From: an uncultured Cellulomonadaceae bacterium | GTDB taxonomy: Bacteria > Actinomycetota > Actinomycetes > Actinomycetales > Cellulomonadaceae | NCBI GenBank assembly: GCA_947495165.1 | Contig: CANLXM010000001.1 | Coordinates: 744,001-808,000, forward strand | DNA length: 64,000 bases | Reading direction: 5' to 3' | Part shown: positions 1-16,764 of the stretch, piece after piece | How the letters are laid out: each line of letters opens with the position of its first letter | How positions within the stretch are numbered: position 1 is the first letter of the stretch | The notes under the pieces: model-generated | Told to the model about the DNA's origin: nothing | Database searches by the model: none | The model's input: the letters and a program-made list of their open reading frames with translations, nothing else | Program-made: the position numbers and the translations under genes

Positions 1-457
<457 letters not shown>

Positions 458-582
458 TCTCGGGCCGGCCGCCCACTGCGCACCAGCGATGTGGGCGGCC
501 CGGACTGACACCCAGGAGAACTCCACCGCGCCGGCAGGCGGGACCATGATCCCGACCGGCGAACGAAGGAAGTAGGACCACC

Positions 583-4464
<3,882 letters not shown>

Positions 4465-4475
4465 CGTCACACGTC

Positions 4476-4513
4476 CGAGGCCCGCGTCCTGCTCCGGCAG
4501 GGCGCGGGCCTCG
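4476..4513 (+). terminator. Hairpin after rpoC
   Basis: An 11-bp perfect stem (4476-4486 CGAGGCCCGCG with 4503-4513 CGCGGGCCTCG) encloses a smaller CCTGC/GCAGG stem. There is no T-run, as is common in high-GC actinobacteria. It lies 11 bases after the rpoC stop. Confidence 0.7.
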
Positions 4514-4575
4514 CGCGTGCACGGGTGACCTGAGCCGGCGCGACGCAGGTCACTTCGGGGGCCGGGGGCTGTCCT

Positions 4576-4604
4576 TTGACTCACCCTGCTTCGGCGGGTA
4601 GCCT
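4576..4604 (+). promoter_or_regulatory. Promoter of the str operon (rpsL)
   Basis: TTGACT (4576-4581), a 17-base spacer, then TAGCCT (4599-4604). This is close to the housekeeping sigma consensus and fits the actinobacterial TANNNT -10 rule. It lies downstream of the rpoC hairpin and predicts a transcript starting near 4611. Confidence 0.7.
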
Positions 4605-4610
4605 AGGAAA

Positions 4611-4919
4611 CTGTGCCCGCGCCGTCGGACACTGCCGTGCTCGATAGCTGGGTCGTTCGCTCGACGCAGCGCATCGCGCGGCGCACGAGGAGCCCCCCGG
4701 GCGACGCGTGCGGACGACGGCCGGCGGGTATTCCAGCGAGATCCTCCCAGCCTCACCGCGGGGAAGGTGGACCTGGACCATCGAGCCGGTGGTAGTTGGC
4801 GCTCTCGCACGCATCGTCGTGCGAGGATCTCGCGCCGATGCTGGCGGCCCGAGACAGACCACACAGCCGGGGGTCGAGCACGACAGGCCCCGACAGCTCG
4901 AGTAGACAACGGAGACGCA
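4611..4919 (+). other. Long 5' leader of rpsL
   Basis: About 309 bases lie between the predicted transcription start and rpsL. There is no convincing gene here. A GTG at 4613 opens 60 codons (to 4795) with an arginine/proline-rich product unlike any family I know, preceded by AGGAAACT. It could be a leader peptide but is more likely chance. A leader this long before rpsL is a reasonable place for ribosomal protein autoregulation, which I cannot demonstrate. Confidence 0.35.
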
Positions 4920-5294
4920 GTGCCCACGATCCAGCAGCTCGTCCGCAAGGGGCGGACGTCCAAGGTCGGGAAGTCCAAGACCCCGGCCCTCAAGGGCTCC
5001 CCGCAGCGACGCGGTGTGTGCACCCGCGTCTACACCACCACCCCCAAGAAGCCGAACTCGGCGCTGCGCAAGGTCGCCCGTGTGCGCCTGTCCAGCCAGA
5101 TCGAGGTCACGGCGTACATCCCCGGCGTCGGCCACAACCTGCAGGAGCACTCGATCGTGCTCGTGCGCGGCGGTCGTGTGAAGGACCTCCCGGGTGTGCG
5201 CTACAAGATCGTCCGCGGCGCGCTCGACACCCAGGGTGTCAAGAACCGCAAGCAGGCTCGCAGCCGCTACGGTGCGAAGAAGGAGAAGCGCTAA
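4920..5294 (+). CDS. rpsL: 30S ribosomal protein S12
   Basis: S12 sits at the decoding centre and controls translational accuracy. The GTG at 4920 (site CGGAG at 4909-4913) gives 124 residues, the standard actinobacterial length; the longer frame starting at 4767 is not conserved. The diagnostic [13 protein letters not shown] run is present with K43, and K88 lies in [10 protein letters not shown], so both classical streptomycin-resistance positions carry the sensitive-type lysine. The stop TAA overlaps the ATG of rpsG by one base (TAATG), implying translational coupling. It is first gene of the str operon under the promoter at 4576-4604. Confidence 0.97.
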   Translation: MPTIQQLVRKGRTSKVGKSKTPALKGSPQRRGVCTRVYTTTPKKPNSALRKVARVRLSSQIEVTAYIPGVGHNLQEHSIVLVRGGRVKDLPGVRYKIVRGALDTQGVKNRKQARSRYGAKKEKR

Positions 5295-5764
5295 TGCCTC
5301 GCAAGGGTCCGGCCCCGAAGCGGCCGCTCATCGTCGACCCGGTCTACGGATCGCCCGTCGTCACGCAGCTCATCAACAAGGTCCTCCTGGACGGCAAGAA
5401 GTCGACGGCCGAGGCCATCGTCTACGGCGCCCTCGAGGGTGTCCGCGCCAAGGTCGAGGGTGACCCCGTCGCCGTCCTCAAGCGTGCGCTGGACAACGTC
5501 CGTCCCGCGCTCGAGGTCCGGTCGCGCCGCGTCGGTGGCGCCACGTACCAGGTGCCCGTCGAGGTCCGCCCGACGCGCTCGCAGACCCTCGCGCTGCGCT
5601 GGCTGACCGACTTCTCGCGTGCACGCCGCGAGAAGACGATGACCGAGCGCCTCATGAACGAGATCCTCGACGCCTCCAACGGCCTCGGTGCCGCGGTCAA
5701 GCGCCGTGAGGACATGCACAAGATGGCCGAGTCGAACAAGGCCTTCGCGCACTACCGCTGGTAG
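5294..5764 (+). CDS. rpsG: 30S ribosomal protein S7
   Basis: S7 nucleates assembly of the 30S head and contacts the E-site tRNA. The ATG at 5294 shares a base with the rpsL stop codon; the product is 156 residues, exactly the usual length, beginning [19 protein letters not shown]. The family signature around residues 20-46 ([18 protein letters not shown]) and the basic C-terminus [18 protein letters not shown] are intact. In E. coli S7 is the autogenous repressor of the str operon. Here rpsL-rpsG spacing leaves no room for the E. coli-type intercistronic site, so any feedback must act elsewhere. Confidence 0.97.
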   Translation: MPRKGPAPKRPLIVDPVYGSPVVTQLINKVLLDGKKSTAEAIVYGALEGVRAKVEGDPVAVLKRALDNVRPALEVRSRRVGGATYQVPVEVRPTRSQTLALRWLTDFSRARREKTMTERLMNEILDASNGLGAAVKRREDMHKMAESNKAFAHYRW

Positions 5765-5772
5765 TACCGCTC

Positions 5773-5801
5773 CGGTGCCCCGCCTCACCCGCGGGGCACC
5801 G
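5773..5801 (+). terminator. Hairpin between rpsG and fusA
   Basis: An 11-bp perfect stem, 5773-5783 CGGTGCCCCGC with 5791-5801 GCGGGGCACCG, and a 7-base loop. It could attenuate read-through into fusA or protect the rpsLG 3' end, since fusA follows only 53 bases later. Confidence 0.5.
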
Positions 5802-5854
5802 TCCGGGCCGCGAGCCCGACTCTCTTGCTTCCCACCACCCAAAGGGGTTCACCC

Positions 5855-7957
<2,103 letters not shown>

Positions 7958-8089
7958 GTCCCCACAGGTCGACCCCCTAGTAACAACAATCAACCTGTAG
8001 CGACCCGCACGCCCGGCAGGGGCTCAACCCACGTGGTCTGAGCATCCTGCATCGTTCGGCACAACTACCCAAGTCCCAGGAGGACCCCA

Positions 8090-9280
<1,191 letters not shown>

Positions 9281-9328
9281 TCTGACCAGCACGACTCGCT
9301 GAGCCGCTCCCTCGGGAGCGCTCGGCGC

Positions 9329-9363
9329 GAGGGGCTCGGCACCGGCAAGGTGTCGGGCCCCTC
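9329..9363 (+). terminator. Terminator after tuf
   Basis: A 15-bp stem allowing two G-T pairs, 9329-9343 GAGGGGCTCGGCACC against 9349-9363 GGTGTCGGGCCCCTC, with a 5-base loop. It starts 48 bases after the tuf stop. Confidence 0.7.
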
Positions 9364-9383
9364 TCCATGCCAGCCACCGGCGA

Positions 9384-9412
9384 TTGCCATTTGGCGGTGG
9401 GCGTGGCAGACT
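9384..9412 (+). promoter_or_regulatory. Candidate S10 operon promoter
   Basis: TTGCCA (9384-9389), 17 bases, CAGACT (9407-9412), just downstream of the tuf terminator. The -35 is good; the -10 lacks the initial T, and a shifted box cannot be excluded. Confidence 0.4.
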
Positions 9413-9712
9413 ACTCAGGTTGCCTGTTACGGGCGCGTTCATTCATGTGACGAACAGTGTGTTGATCCGCGAGCACTCGCGAGGCAGCTCTCTGTGCGTG
9501 ACAGATCGAGCGCCTCGCGGAGCCCCGCTCCTCGCAGGCGAGCAGACGTTGTGATCGACGCACAGCGAGCCCACGGGCTCGCGAGGGTCCCTCACATATC
9601 CAACGGCCCAGCACCGTCATGGTGCATGCGCCGGAGCAGGTCGCACATTGCGACACGCCCGAGCGCGGGGGTCGGACAATTAGCGGTTCGAGAGAGAGAG
9701 TCAGACGACGCC
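9413..9712 (+). other. S10 operon leader region
   Basis: About 300 bases without a credible gene precede rpsJ. Frames crossing this region are upstream extensions of rpsJ with no conserved N-terminus. In E. coli the S10 leader is the target of L4 feedback; the length here would allow a similar device, but I did not recognise an L4-type stem. Confidence 0.35.
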
Positions 9713-10021
9713 ATGGCGGGACAGAAGATCCGCATCCGGCTCAAGTCCTACGACCACGAGGTCATCGACAGTTCGGCGCGCCAGATCGTCGACAAGGTGA
9801 CGAGCGCTGGTGCGACGGTCGTGGGCCCGGTGCCGCTGCCGACGGAGAAGAACGTCTTCGTCGTCATCAGGTCGCCTCACAAGTACAAGGACAGCCGCGA
9901 GCACTTCGAGATGCGCACGCACAAGCGCCTCATCGACATCATCGATCCCACGCCGAAGGCCGTCGACGCGCTCATGCGCCTCGACCTGCCTGCGGACGTG
10001 AACATCGAGATCAAGCTCTGA
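9713..10021 (+). CDS. rpsJ: 30S ribosomal protein S10
   Basis: S10 is a 30S head protein that also serves as NusE in transcription antitermination. ATG 9713 gives 102 residues beginning [20 protein letters not shown], the standard family start; the longer frame from 9350 adds an unconserved leader. The signature segment [17 protein letters not shown] (here with IRSPHKYK) is intact and the C-terminus ends VNIEIKL. It opens the S10 operon, 19 bases before rplC, behind a roughly 300-base leader. Confidence 0.97.
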   Translation: MAGQKIRIRLKSYDHEVIDSSARQIVDKVTSAGATVVGPVPLPTEKNVFVVIRSPHKYKDSREHFEMRTHKRLIDIIDPTPKAVDALMRLDLPADVNIEIKL

Positions 10022-10040
10022 GCGGGGAGGAGAACACAGA

Positions 10041-10703
10041 ATGTCTACCCCGAACCAGAACGACAGGCCCGTGACTGCGGCGCTCGGCACCAAGCTGGGC
10101 ATGACGCAGGTCTGGGACGAGTCCGGTCGTGTCGTGCCGGTGACCGTGGTCGCCGTCGGCACCAACGTGATCACCCAGGTGCGCACGGCGGACGTCGACG
10201 GCTACACCGCGGTCCAGCTGGCCTACGGCCAGATCGACCCGCGCAAGGTCACGCTGCCGCTCAAGGGCCACTTCGAGAAGGCCGGCGTCACGCCGCGTCG
10301 TCACGTCGCCGAGGTCCGTACGTCGAACGCCGCCGACTTCACGCTCGGCCAGGAGATCACCGCTGCGGTGTTCGAGGCCGGCGCGATGGTCGACGTCTCC
10401 GGGACGACCAAGGGCAAGGGCACCGCGGGTGTCATGAAGCGCCACGGCTTCCACGGCGTCGGTGCCTCGCACGGTGCGCACCGCAACCACCGCAAGCCCG
10501 GCTCGATCGGTGGGGCCTCGACCCCGTCGCGCGTGTTCAAGGGCATGAAGATGGCCGGCCGCATGGGTCACGACCGCAAGACCGTCCAGAACCTGACCGT
10601 TCACGCGGTCGACGCCGAGAAGGGCCTGCTGCTCGTCAAGGGCGCGGTTCCCGGTCCCAAGGGCGGCGTCGTCCTCGTGCGTAGCGCCGTGAAGGAGGCG
10701 TGA
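10041..10703 (+). CDS. rplC: 50S ribosomal protein L3
   Basis: L3 is an early 50S assembly protein whose extension reaches the peptidyl transferase centre. ATG 10041 with GGGGAGGAG just upstream; 220 residues. The N-terminus carries ten extra polar residues before the family core [16 protein letters not shown]. The central loop [15 protein letters not shown] and the [20 protein letters not shown] segment that enters the catalytic region are conserved. The gene lies 19 bases after rpsJ and 7 before rplD within one transcription unit. Confidence 0.97.
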   Translation: MSTPNQNDRPVTAALGTKLGMTQVWDESGRVVPVTVVAVGTNVITQVRTADVDGYTAVQLAYGQIDPRKVTLPLKGHFEKAGVTPRRHVAEVRTSNAADFTLGQEITAAVFEAGAMVDVSGTTKGKGTAGVMKRHGFHGVGASHGAHRNHRKPGSIGGASTPSRVFKGMKMAGRMGHDRKTVQNLTVHAVDAEKGLLLVKGAVPGPKGGVVLVRSAVKEA

Positions 10704-10710
10704 GCCAACC

Positions 10711-11406
10711 ATGGCCGAGACGCTGACTGTTGACGTCATCGACACCACGGGCAAGAAGGCCGGCACCGCCGAGCTTCCCGCCGAGGTGTTCGATGTCCAG
10801 ACGAACATCCCGCTGATCCACCAGGTCGTCGTCGCGCAGCTCGCTGCCGCCCGTCAGGGCACGCACGACACCAAGAGCCGCGGCGAGGTCCGCGGTGGTG
10901 GACGTAAGCCCTACAAGCAGAAGGGCACCGGTCGTGCCCGTCAGGGCTCGACGCGCGCTCCCCAGTTCGCTGGTGGTGGCGTCGTGCACGGCCCGACCCC
11001 GCGCGACTACTCGCAGCGCACGCCCAAGAAGATGAAGGCCGCCGCCCTGCGCGGAGCCCTCTCTGACCGGGCACGTGCTGGCCGCGTGCACGTGGTGACC
11101 GGCTTCGGCGTCGACGGCAAGCCGTCGACGAAGCAGGCCCTCACGTCGCTCGCGAACCTCGCACCGCGTCGCAAGGTCCTCGTCGTGCTCGAGCGTGGTG
11201 ACGAGGTCACCGCCACGTCGCTGCGCAACGCTGCCGAGGTCCACCTGCTGGTCGCCGACCAGCTGAACACCTACGACGTGCTGATCTCCGACGACGTGGT
11301 CTTCACCCAGGGCGCCCTCGAGGCGTTTCTCGCCGGTCCCGCCAAGGGCGCGTCGGCGAAGGCTGTCGCCTCGTCCGCCGAGGTCACTGAGGAGGACGCG
11401 AAGTGA
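10711..11406 (+). CDS. rplD: 50S ribosomal protein L4
   Basis: L4 lines the peptide exit tunnel and in E. coli also represses the S10 operon. ATG 10711, 231 residues. The tunnel loop is recognisable: [20 protein letters not shown] followed by [20 protein letters not shown]. The C-terminus has about 20 extra Ala/Lys/Glu-rich residues beyond the E. coli protein. Its TGA overlaps the GTG of rplW by four bases (GTGA), so translation is probably coupled. Confidence 0.96.
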   Translation: MAETLTVDVIDTTGKKAGTAELPAEVFDVQTNIPLIHQVVVAQLAAARQGTHDTKSRGEVRGGGRKPYKQKGTGRARQGSTRAPQFAGGGVVHGPTPRDYSQRTPKKMKAAALRGALSDRARAGRVHVVTGFGVDGKPSTKQALTSLANLAPRRKVLVVLERGDEVTATSLRNAAEVHLLVADQLNTYDVLISDDVVFTQGALEAFLAGPAKGASAKAVASSAEVTEEDAK

Positions 11407-11705
11407 GCCAGCTGCAGAAGAACCCGCGCGACATCATCTTCGCGCCGGTCGTCTCCGAGAAGAGCTACGGCCTGCTCGACCAGGGGAAGTACACCTTCCT
11501 CGTCGACCCCCGGGCCAACAAGACCGAGATCAAGATCGCGATCGAGAAGATCTTCGACGTGAAGGTCGACTCGGTCAACACGCTCAACCGCCCGGGCAAG
11601 TCCCGGCGCACGAAGTTCGGGATTGGTAAGCGCAAGGACACCAAGCGTGCGATCGTCTCCCTCCGCGAGGGTTCGATCGACGTCTTCGGCGGCCCGGTCG
11701 GCTGA
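11403..11705 (+). CDS. rplW: 50S ribosomal protein L23
   Basis: L23 sits at the tunnel exit and docks trigger factor and SRP. GTG 11403 overlaps the rplD stop; 100 residues. The conserved [19 protein letters not shown] start and the [19 protein letters not shown] basic loop are visible, and the C-terminus ends FGGPVG. The spacing (4-base overlap upstream, 33 bases to rplB) places it firmly in the S10 operon. Confidence 0.96.
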   Translation: MSQLQKNPRDIIFAPVVSEKSYGLLDQGKYTFLVDPRANKTEIKIAIEKIFDVKVDSVNTLNRPGKSRRTKFGIGKRKDTKRAIVSLREGSIDVFGGPVG

Positions 11706-11738
11706 CGCCGGCGTTAAGCAGATTGAGGACAGATCCCC

Positions 11739-12575
11739 ATGGGAATCCGTAAGTACAAGCCGACGACACCGGGTCGCCGCGGCGCCAGCGTCGCCGACTT
11801 CGTCGAGATCACGCGCTCGGTGCCGGAGAAGTCGCTGGTCCGTCCGCTGACGAAGACCGGCGGTCGTAACAACACCGGGCGCATCACCACCCGCCACAAG
11901 GGTGGTGGCCACAAGCGTGCCTACCGCGTCATCGACTTCCGTCGCCACGACAAGGACGGCGTGCCCGCCAAGGTCGCGCACATCGAGTACGACCCCAACC
12001 GCACGGCGCGCATCGCGCTCCTGCACTACGCGGACGGCGAGAAGCGCTACATCATCGCGCCGAACAAGCTGAAGCAGGGCGACCGCATCGAGGCTGGTGC
12101 CGGGGCTGACATCAAGCCCGGGAACAACCTCCCGCTGCGCAACATCCCCACCGGTACCGTGATCCACGCGATCGAGCTCCGCCCTGGCGGCGGCGCGAAG
12201 ATCGCGCGCTCGGCCGGCGTGTCGGTGCAGCTCGTCGCCAAGGACGGTCCCTACGCCCAGCTGCGTATGCCGTCGGGCGAGATCCGCAACGTCGACGCTC
12301 GCTGCCGTGCCACGGTCGGCGAGGTCGGCAACGCCGAGCAGTCGAACATCAACTGGGGCAAGGCCGGCCGCATGCGCTGGAAGGGCAAGCGCCCGACGGT
12401 CCGTGGTGTCGTCATGAACCCGGTCGACCACCCGCACGGTGGTGGTGAGGGTAAGACCTCCGGTGGACGTCACCCGGTGAGCCCCTGGGGCAAGCCCGAG
12501 GGCCGCACCCGCCGTCCCAACAAGCCGAGCGACCAGCTGATCGTCCGGCGCCGTCGTACTGGCAAGAAGCGCTGA
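11739..12575 (+). CDS. rplB: 50S ribosomal protein L2
   Basis: L2 is a universal core 50S protein needed for subunit association and peptidyl transfer. ATG 11739, 278 residues, starting [16 protein letters not shown]. The C-terminal signature [20 protein letters not shown] contains the histidine equivalent to E. coli His229, important for peptidyl transferase. The N-terminal OB fold carries [18 protein letters not shown]. rpsS follows after 15 bases. Length and motifs are all typical. Confidence 0.97.
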   Translation: MGIRKYKPTTPGRRGASVADFVEITRSVPEKSLVRPLTKTGGRNNTGRITTRHKGGGHKRAYRVIDFRRHDKDGVPAKVAHIEYDPNRTARIALLHYADGEKRYIIAPNKLKQGDRIEAGAGADIKPGNNLPLRNIPTGTVIHAIELRPGGGAKIARSAGVSVQLVAKDGPYAQLRMPSGEIRNVDARCRATVGEVGNAEQSNINWGKAGRMRWKGKRPTVRGVVMNPVDHPHGGGEGKTSGGRHPVSPWGKPEGRTRRPNKPSDQLIVRRRRTGKKR

Positions 12576-12590
12576 TAAGGAGCCTGACAG

Positions 12591-12872
12591 ATGCCACGCA
12601 GCCTGAAGAAGGGCCCCTTCGTCGACGGACACCTCCAGAAGAAGGTGGACGTCCAGAACGAGAAGGGGACCAAGAATGTCATCAAGACCTGGTCCCGTCG
12701 GTCGGTCATCACGCCCGACTTCCTCGGTCACACTTTCGCCGTGCACGACGGCCGCAAGCACACTCCGGTGTTCGTCACCGAGTCGATGGTCGGCCACAAG
12801 CTCGGGGAATTTGCTCCTACGCGGACTTTCCGCGGGCACGTGAAGGACGACAAGAAGGGTAGAAGGCGATGA
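12591..12872 (+). CDS. rpsS: 30S ribosomal protein S19
   Basis: S19 pairs with S13 in the 30S head and contacts A-site tRNA. ATG 12591, 93 residues, starting [18 protein letters not shown]. The family pattern [21 protein letters not shown] and [16 protein letters not shown] is present. The stop TGA overlaps the start of rplV by four bases (ATGA), implying coupling. Confidence 0.97.
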   Translation: MPRSLKKGPFVDGHLQKKVDVQNEKGTKNVIKTWSRRSVITPDFLGHTFAVHDGRKHTPVFVTESMVGHKLGEFAPTRTFRGHVKDDKKGRRR

Positions 12873-13285
12873 GCGAGACTGCTCAGAAGCGGCCGAACCC
12901 GCGGCGGGCGCACCTCCTCGGTGACGCCCCCGGAGACCTGGCCGTCGCGCGCTTCGTGCGCGCCACGCCGCAGAAGGTCCGCCGAGTGGTGGACCTGGTC
13001 CGTGGCAAGAGCGTCGACGAGGCTCTGTTGATCCTGAAGTTCGCCCCGCAGGCGGCTTCGGAGATCGTCTACAAGCTCATCGACTCTGCTGCCGCGAACG
13101 CGGTCACGAACGGGAACCTCGTCCGCGAGAAGCTCGTCGTGACCCAGCTGTTCGTCGACGAGGGTCCGACGCTCAAGCGGTTCCGCCCCCGTGCGCAGGG
13201 CCGTGCCAGCCAGATCCTCAAGCGGACGAGCCACATCACCGTCGTGGTCGAGCCGCGCGAAGACACGAAGGGAAGGGCCCGATAG
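12869..13285 (+). CDS. rplV: 50S ribosomal protein L22
   Basis: L22 has a long beta hairpin that lines the exit tunnel and is a macrolide-resistance hot spot. ATG 12869 gives 138 residues. The first 24 residues (Pro/Arg-rich, with LLGDAPGD) extend beyond the short E. coli protein. The core [20 protein letters not shown] and the hairpin segment [19 protein letters not shown] are conserved with no visible insertion. Its TAG shares the last base with the GTG of rpsC. Confidence 0.96.
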   Translation: MSETAQKRPNPRRAHLLGDAPGDLAVARFVRATPQKVRRVVDLVRGKSVDEALLILKFAPQAASEIVYKLIDSAAANAVTNGNLVREKLVVTQLFVDEGPTLKRFRPRAQGRASQILKRTSHITVVVEPREDTKGRAR

Positions 13286-14121
13286 TGGGACAGAAGGTTC
13301 ACCCGCTTGGGTACCGCCTCGGCATCACCACCGACCACCGGTCGCGCTGGTTCGCCGACAGCACCAAGCCTGGTCAGCGCTACCGCGACTACGTGGGCGA
13401 GGACGTCAAGATCCGCAAGCTGATGTCGACGGGCCTCGAGCGCGCCGGTATCTCCAAGGTCGAGATCGAGCGCACCCGTGACCGCGTCCGCGTGGACATC
13501 CACACGGCGCGTCCCGGCATCGTCATCGGTCGCCGCGGCGCCGAGGCCGACCGCATCCGCGGCGAGCTCGAGAAGCTCACGGGCAAGCAGGTCCAGCTCA
13601 ACATCCTCGAGGTCAAGAACGCTGAGATCGACGCTCAGCTCGTGGCCCAGGGGATCGCAGAGCAGCTGGCCAGCCGAGTCTCGTTCCGTCGCGCCATGCG
13701 CAAGGGCATGCAGTCCGCGCAGCGCGCCGGCGCCAAGGGCATCCGTGTCCAGTGCTCCGGCCGTCTGGGCGGCGCCGAGATGAGCCGGAGCGAGTTCTAC
13801 CGCGAGGGTCGTGTGCCGCTGCACACGCTGCGCGCGAACATCGACTACGGCTTCTTCGAGGCGCGCACGACCTTCGGCCGCATCGGCGTGAAGGTCTGGA
13901 TCTACAAGGGCGACATGACGGAGAAGGAGTTTGCTCGCGAGCAGGCCACCCAGGCTCCGCGTCGTGGCCCGCGCTCCGACCGCTCCGACCGTCCCGCCCG
14001 CGGCGGCGCCGGTGGCGGACGTCGCAACGACCGTCCGGCCGAGTCGCCCGCCACGCCGGAGCAGTCCGCTCCTGCCGCGCAGGCCGCTCCCGCGGTCGCC
14101 GAGCCCGGAACGGAGGCCTGA
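13285..14121 (+). CDS. rpsC: 30S ribosomal protein S3 with long C-terminal tail
   Basis: S3 forms part of the mRNA entry tunnel and has helicase-related function. GTG 13285 overlaps rplV by one base; 278 residues against about 233 in E. coli. The KH domain signature [20 protein letters not shown] lies near residues 74-93. The conserved part ends at about residue 215 (MTEKEFARE); the remaining roughly 60 residues are Arg/Pro/Gly/Ala-rich and low in complexity, likely disordered. Such tails are known in actinobacterial S3. rplP follows after 3 bases. Confidence 0.96.
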   Translation: MGQKVHPLGYRLGITTDHRSRWFADSTKPGQRYRDYVGEDVKIRKLMSTGLERAGISKVEIERTRDRVRVDIHTARPGIVIGRRGAEADRIRGELEKLTGKQVQLNILEVKNAEIDAQLVAQGIAEQLASRVSFRRAMRKGMQSAQRAGAKGIRVQCSGRLGGAEMSRSEFYREGRVPLHTLRANIDYGFFEARTTFGRIGVKVWIYKGDMTEKEFAREQATQAPRRGPRSDRSDRPARGGAGGGRRNDRPAESPATPEQSAPAAQAAPAVAEPGTEA

Positions 14122-14124
14122 GCA

Positions 14125-14544
14125 ATGTTGATCCCGCGCAGGCTCAAGCACCGCAAGCAGCACCACCCCGGGCGCTCCGGCGCCGCCACGGGTGGCACCT
14201 CGATCGCGTTCGGCGAGTACGGCATCCAGGCTCTCGAGCCCGCCTACGTCACCAACCGTCAGATCGAGTCCGCGCGTATCGCGATGACGCGTCACATCAA
14301 GCGTGGTGGAAAGGTGTGGATCAACATCTACCCTGACCGCCCGCTGACCAAGAAGCCCGCCGAGACCCGTATGGGTTCCGGTAAGGGTTCCCCCGAGTGG
14401 TGGATCGCCAACGTCAAGCCCGGCCGGATCGTCTTCGAGCTGGCCGGTGTCGACGAGGCTCTGGCCCGCGAGGCCATGCGCCGTGCGATGCACAAGCTCC
14501 CGATGAAGTGCCGTTTCGTGGTGCGCGAGGGTGGTGCGAACTGA
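14125..14544 (+). CDS. rplP: 50S ribosomal protein L16
   Basis: L16 organises the A-site region of the 50S subunit. ATG 14125, 139 residues, beginning [18 protein letters not shown]. The [19 protein letters not shown] signature and the preceding [21 protein letters not shown] loop are intact. Arginine 82 of E. coli L16, target of hydroxylation, falls in the conserved RMGSGKG loop. The TGA shares a base with the ATG of rpmC. Confidence 0.97.
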   Translation: MLIPRRLKHRKQHHPGRSGAATGGTSIAFGEYGIQALEPAYVTNRQIESARIAMTRHIKRGGKVWINIYPDRPLTKKPAETRMGSGKGSPEWWIANVKPGRIVFELAGVDEALAREAMRRAMHKLPMKCRFVVREGGAN

Positions 14545-14783
14545 TGGCTATCGGAACCAAGGACCTTGCCGTCACCGAGCTGGACGGTTACGACAACGAC
14601 CGTCTGGCTGCTGAGCTGGACAAGGCCAAGCAGGAGCTCTTCAACCTGCGTTTCCAGGCGGCGACCGGCCAGCTCGAGAGCCACGGCCGTCTCAAGGCCG
14701 TGCGCCGCGACATCGCTCGGATCTACACGATCCTGCGCGAGCGCGAGCTCGGTATCCGTACTGCCCCGAGCGCGAGTGAGTGA
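14544..14783 (+). CDS. rpmC: 50S ribosomal protein L29
   Basis: L29 neighbours L23 at the tunnel exit. ATG 14544 (overlapping the rplP stop by one base) gives 79 residues. The helical core [20 protein letters not shown] and the [17 protein letters not shown] signature identify it. The N-terminus has a short extra [17 protein letters not shown] segment and the C-terminus an acidic tail. The longer frame from 14397 overlaps rplP and is not real. Confidence 0.95.
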   Translation: MAIGTKDLAVTELDGYDNDRLAAELDKAKQELFNLRFQAATGQLESHGRLKAVRRDIARIYTILRERELGIRTAPSASE

Positions 14784-14791
14784 GGCTTCCA

Positions 14792-15091
14792 ATGAGCGAG
14801 AACGTGAGCGCGCAGGCAGCTGCCGCAGAGGCTGGGGACGTGCGTAACAACCGCAAGGTTCGTCGCGGATACGTCGTCAGTGACAAGATGGACAAGACCG
14901 TCGTGGTCGAGGTCGAGGACCGCGTCAAGCACCCGCTGTACGGCAAGGTCATCCGCCGCACCAGCAAGGTCAAGGCCCACGACGAGCAGAACAGCGCCGG
15001 CATCGGCGACCTGGTCGTCATCATGGAGACCCGCCCGCTGTCCGCTACCAAGCGGTGGCGTCTGGTGGAGATCGTGGAGAAGGCCAAGTAG
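14792..15091 (+). CDS. rpsQ: 30S ribosomal protein S17
   Basis: S17 is a primary 16S rRNA binder with an OB fold. ATG 14792 gives 99 residues; a GTG at 14780, overlapping the rpmC stop, would add four residues and cannot be ruled out. The first about 20 residues are Ala-rich and variable. The core [20 protein letters not shown] and the [20 protein letters not shown] region are conserved. It ends the S10-type run before a 127-base gap to rplN. Confidence 0.94.
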   Translation: MSENVSAQAAAAEAGDVRNNRKVRRGYVVSDKMDKTVVVEVEDRVKHPLYGKVIRRTSKVKAHDEQNSAGIGDLVVIMETRPLSATKRWRLVEIVEKAK

Positions 15092-15218
15092 TACCTCTTC
15101 GTGGGGGAGCGGGTCCGGTGGCCCCGGTCCCGGGCCCGCCGCCCCCCGAAGTTCCGTAGCTATCCGTTCGGCAAGGCTCGCGTGTGCGAGAACCGGCTCG
15201 ACGACAGGAGTTCAGTAA

Positions 15219-15587
15219 ATGATCCAGCAGGAGTCGCGACTTCGCGTCGCCGACAACACGGGCGCCAAGGAAATCTTGTGCATCCGCGTTCTCGGTGGCT
15301 CGGGCCGTCGCTACGCCGGAATCGGCGACACCATCGTCGCTACCGTCAAGGATGCGATCCCTGGCGGGAACGTCAAGAAGGGCGACGTCGTCAAGGCTGT
15401 CATCGTCCGTACCGTCAAGGAGCGGCGACGCCCGGACGGTTCCTACATCAAGTTCGACGAGAACGCGGCCGTGATCCTCAAGAACGACGGCGAGCCCCGT
15501 GGCACGCGCATCTTCGGCCCGGTGGGCCGGGAGCTGCGTGACAAGCGCTTCATGAAGATCATCTCGCTGGCTCCGGAGGTGATCTGA
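15219..15587 (+). CDS. rplN: 50S ribosomal protein L14
   Basis: L14 forms intersubunit bridges and is the target of the silencing factor RsfS. ATG 15219 preceded by ACAGGAG; 122 residues, exactly the family length. It begins [20 protein letters not shown] and carries the signature [18 protein letters not shown]. The 127-base space upstream is the only sizeable break between S10- and spc-type genes, so an internal promoter could be present, although I see no clear one. rplX follows after one base. Confidence 0.97.
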   Translation: MIQQESRLRVADNTGAKEILCIRVLGGSGRRYAGIGDTIVATVKDAIPGGNVKKGDVVKAVIVRTVKERRRPDGSYIKFDENAAVILKNDGEPRGTRIFGPVGRELRDKRFMKIISLAPEVI

Positions 15588-15588
15588 C

Positions 15589-15945
15589 ATGGCGAAGATC
15601 AAGAAGGGTGACCTGGTCATCCGCATCTCGGGTCCGCGCGACGAGCGCGGCAAGACAGGTCGTGTGCTCGAGGTCCTCAAGGACTCGAACCGCGTCATCG
15701 TCGAGGGCCTGAACCGGGTCACCAAGCACACCAAGGCCGGTCAGTCGGCTCGTGGCACGCGCACCGGTGGGGTCGAGGTCGTCGAGGCCCCGATCCACAT
15801 CAGCAACGTGCAGCTGTACGACAAGGACGCGAAGCGCGGCAAGCGCATCGGTGCCCGTGTCGAGCAGGTCGAGCGTGACGGCCGCACCCGCAACGTGCGC
15901 GTGCGCGTGACGCGTGGCCACGGCGAGCCCGAGAAGGACATCTGA
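15589..15945 (+). CDS. rplX: 50S ribosomal protein L24
   Basis: L24 is an assembly initiator with a KOW motif. ATG 15589, 118 residues. The KOW region [20 protein letters not shown] is at the N-terminus, followed by [10 protein letters not shown]. The middle includes [17 protein letters not shown], typical of the bacterial family, and the C-terminus is slightly longer and basic. The TGA overlaps the ATG of rplE by one base. Confidence 0.96.
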   Translation: MAKIKKGDLVIRISGPRDERGKTGRVLEVLKDSNRVIVEGLNRVTKHTKAGQSARGTRTGGVEVVEAPIHISNVQLYDKDAKRGKRIGARVEQVERDGRTRNVRVRVTRGHGEPEKDI

Positions 15946-16508
15946 TGAGCACCGAGACCGCTACCCAGCCCCGGCTCAAGAGCCGTTTCGCCGCCGAGAT
16001 CCTCCCGGGCATGCTCGAGGAGTTCGGCTACGCGAACGTCAACGAGGCCCCGCGTCTGACCAAGATCGTGGTCAACATGGGTGTCGGCGACGCCGCCAAG
16101 GACTCGAAGCTGATCGAGGGCGCCATCCGCGACCTCACGGCCATCACGGGTCAGAAGCCGCAGGTCACCAAGGCTCGCAAGTCGATCGCACAGTTCAAGC
16201 TCCGCGAGGGCATGCCGATCGGCGCCCACGTGACGCTGCGCGGCGACCGCATGTGGGAGTTCGCGGACCGTCTGCTGTCGGTCGCGCTGCCCCGCATCCG
16301 TGACTTCCGCGGCCTCTCGGCCAAGCAGTTCGACGGTCACGGCAACTACACCTTCGGTCTCAACGAGCAGTCGATGTTCTACGAGATCGACCCGGACAAG
16401 ATCGACCGGGTGCGCGGTATGGACATCACCGTCGTGACGACCGCGAAGACCGACGACGAGGGCCGTTCGCTGCTGCGTCGCCTCGGCTTCCCCTTCAAGG
16501 AGAACTGA
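15945..16508 (+). CDS. rplE: 50S ribosomal protein L5
   Basis: L5 binds 5S rRNA and contacts P-site tRNA. ATG 15945, 187 residues. The signature [20 protein letters not shown] is near residues 37-56, and [20 protein letters not shown] follows. The C-terminal [20 protein letters not shown] segment is conserved. Upstream it overlaps rplX by one base and downstream it is one base from the zinc-type S14 gene. Confidence 0.97.
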   Translation: MSTETATQPRLKSRFAAEILPGMLEEFGYANVNEAPRLTKIVVNMGVGDAAKDSKLIEGAIRDLTAITGQKPQVTKARKSIAQFKLREGMPIGAHVTLRGDRMWEFADRLLSVALPRIRDFRGLSAKQFDGHGNYTFGLNEQSMFYEIDPDKIDRVRGMDITVVTTAKTDDEGRSLLRRLGFPFKEN

Positions 16509-16509
16509 C

Positions 16510-16695
16510 ATGGCTAAGAAGGCCCTGATCAACAAGGCGGCCGCCAAGCCCAAGTTCGCGGTGCGCGCCTACACCCGGTGCCAGAAGTGCGGTCGCCCGC
16601 ACTCGGTGTACCGCAAGTTCGGCCTCTGCCGGATCTGCGTCCGCGAGATGGCTCACCGTGGTGAGCTTCCCGGCGTCACCAAGAGCAGCTGGTAA
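16510..16695 (+). CDS. rpsZ: 30S ribosomal protein S14, zinc-binding type (S14-Z)
   Basis: Only 61 residues, the short zinc form of S14. The zinc ribbon is C24-x2-C27 and C40-x2-C43 in [11 protein letters not shown] and [10 protein letters not shown]. Because it keeps all four cysteines it is the C+ paralogue; actinobacteria often encode a longer zinc-free copy under Zur control elsewhere. ATG 16510 follows the rplE stop by one base; rpsH starts 69 bases later. The gene is often also labelled rpsN. Confidence 0.96.
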   Translation: MAKKALINKAAAKPKFAVRAYTRCQKCGRPHSVYRKFGLCRICVREMAHRGELPGVTKSSW

Positions 16696-16764
16696 CAACT
16701 ACGTCGCAGGTCCGTTCGTCCCCGTGATGGACGGATACCCCGGCGAGGAAGGGCTGAAGCCCAG

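Noticed and set aside
4613..4795. 60-codon frame after the str promoter as a real gene
   Set aside because: Composition is not protein-like and no family is recognised; kept only as a possible leader peptide.
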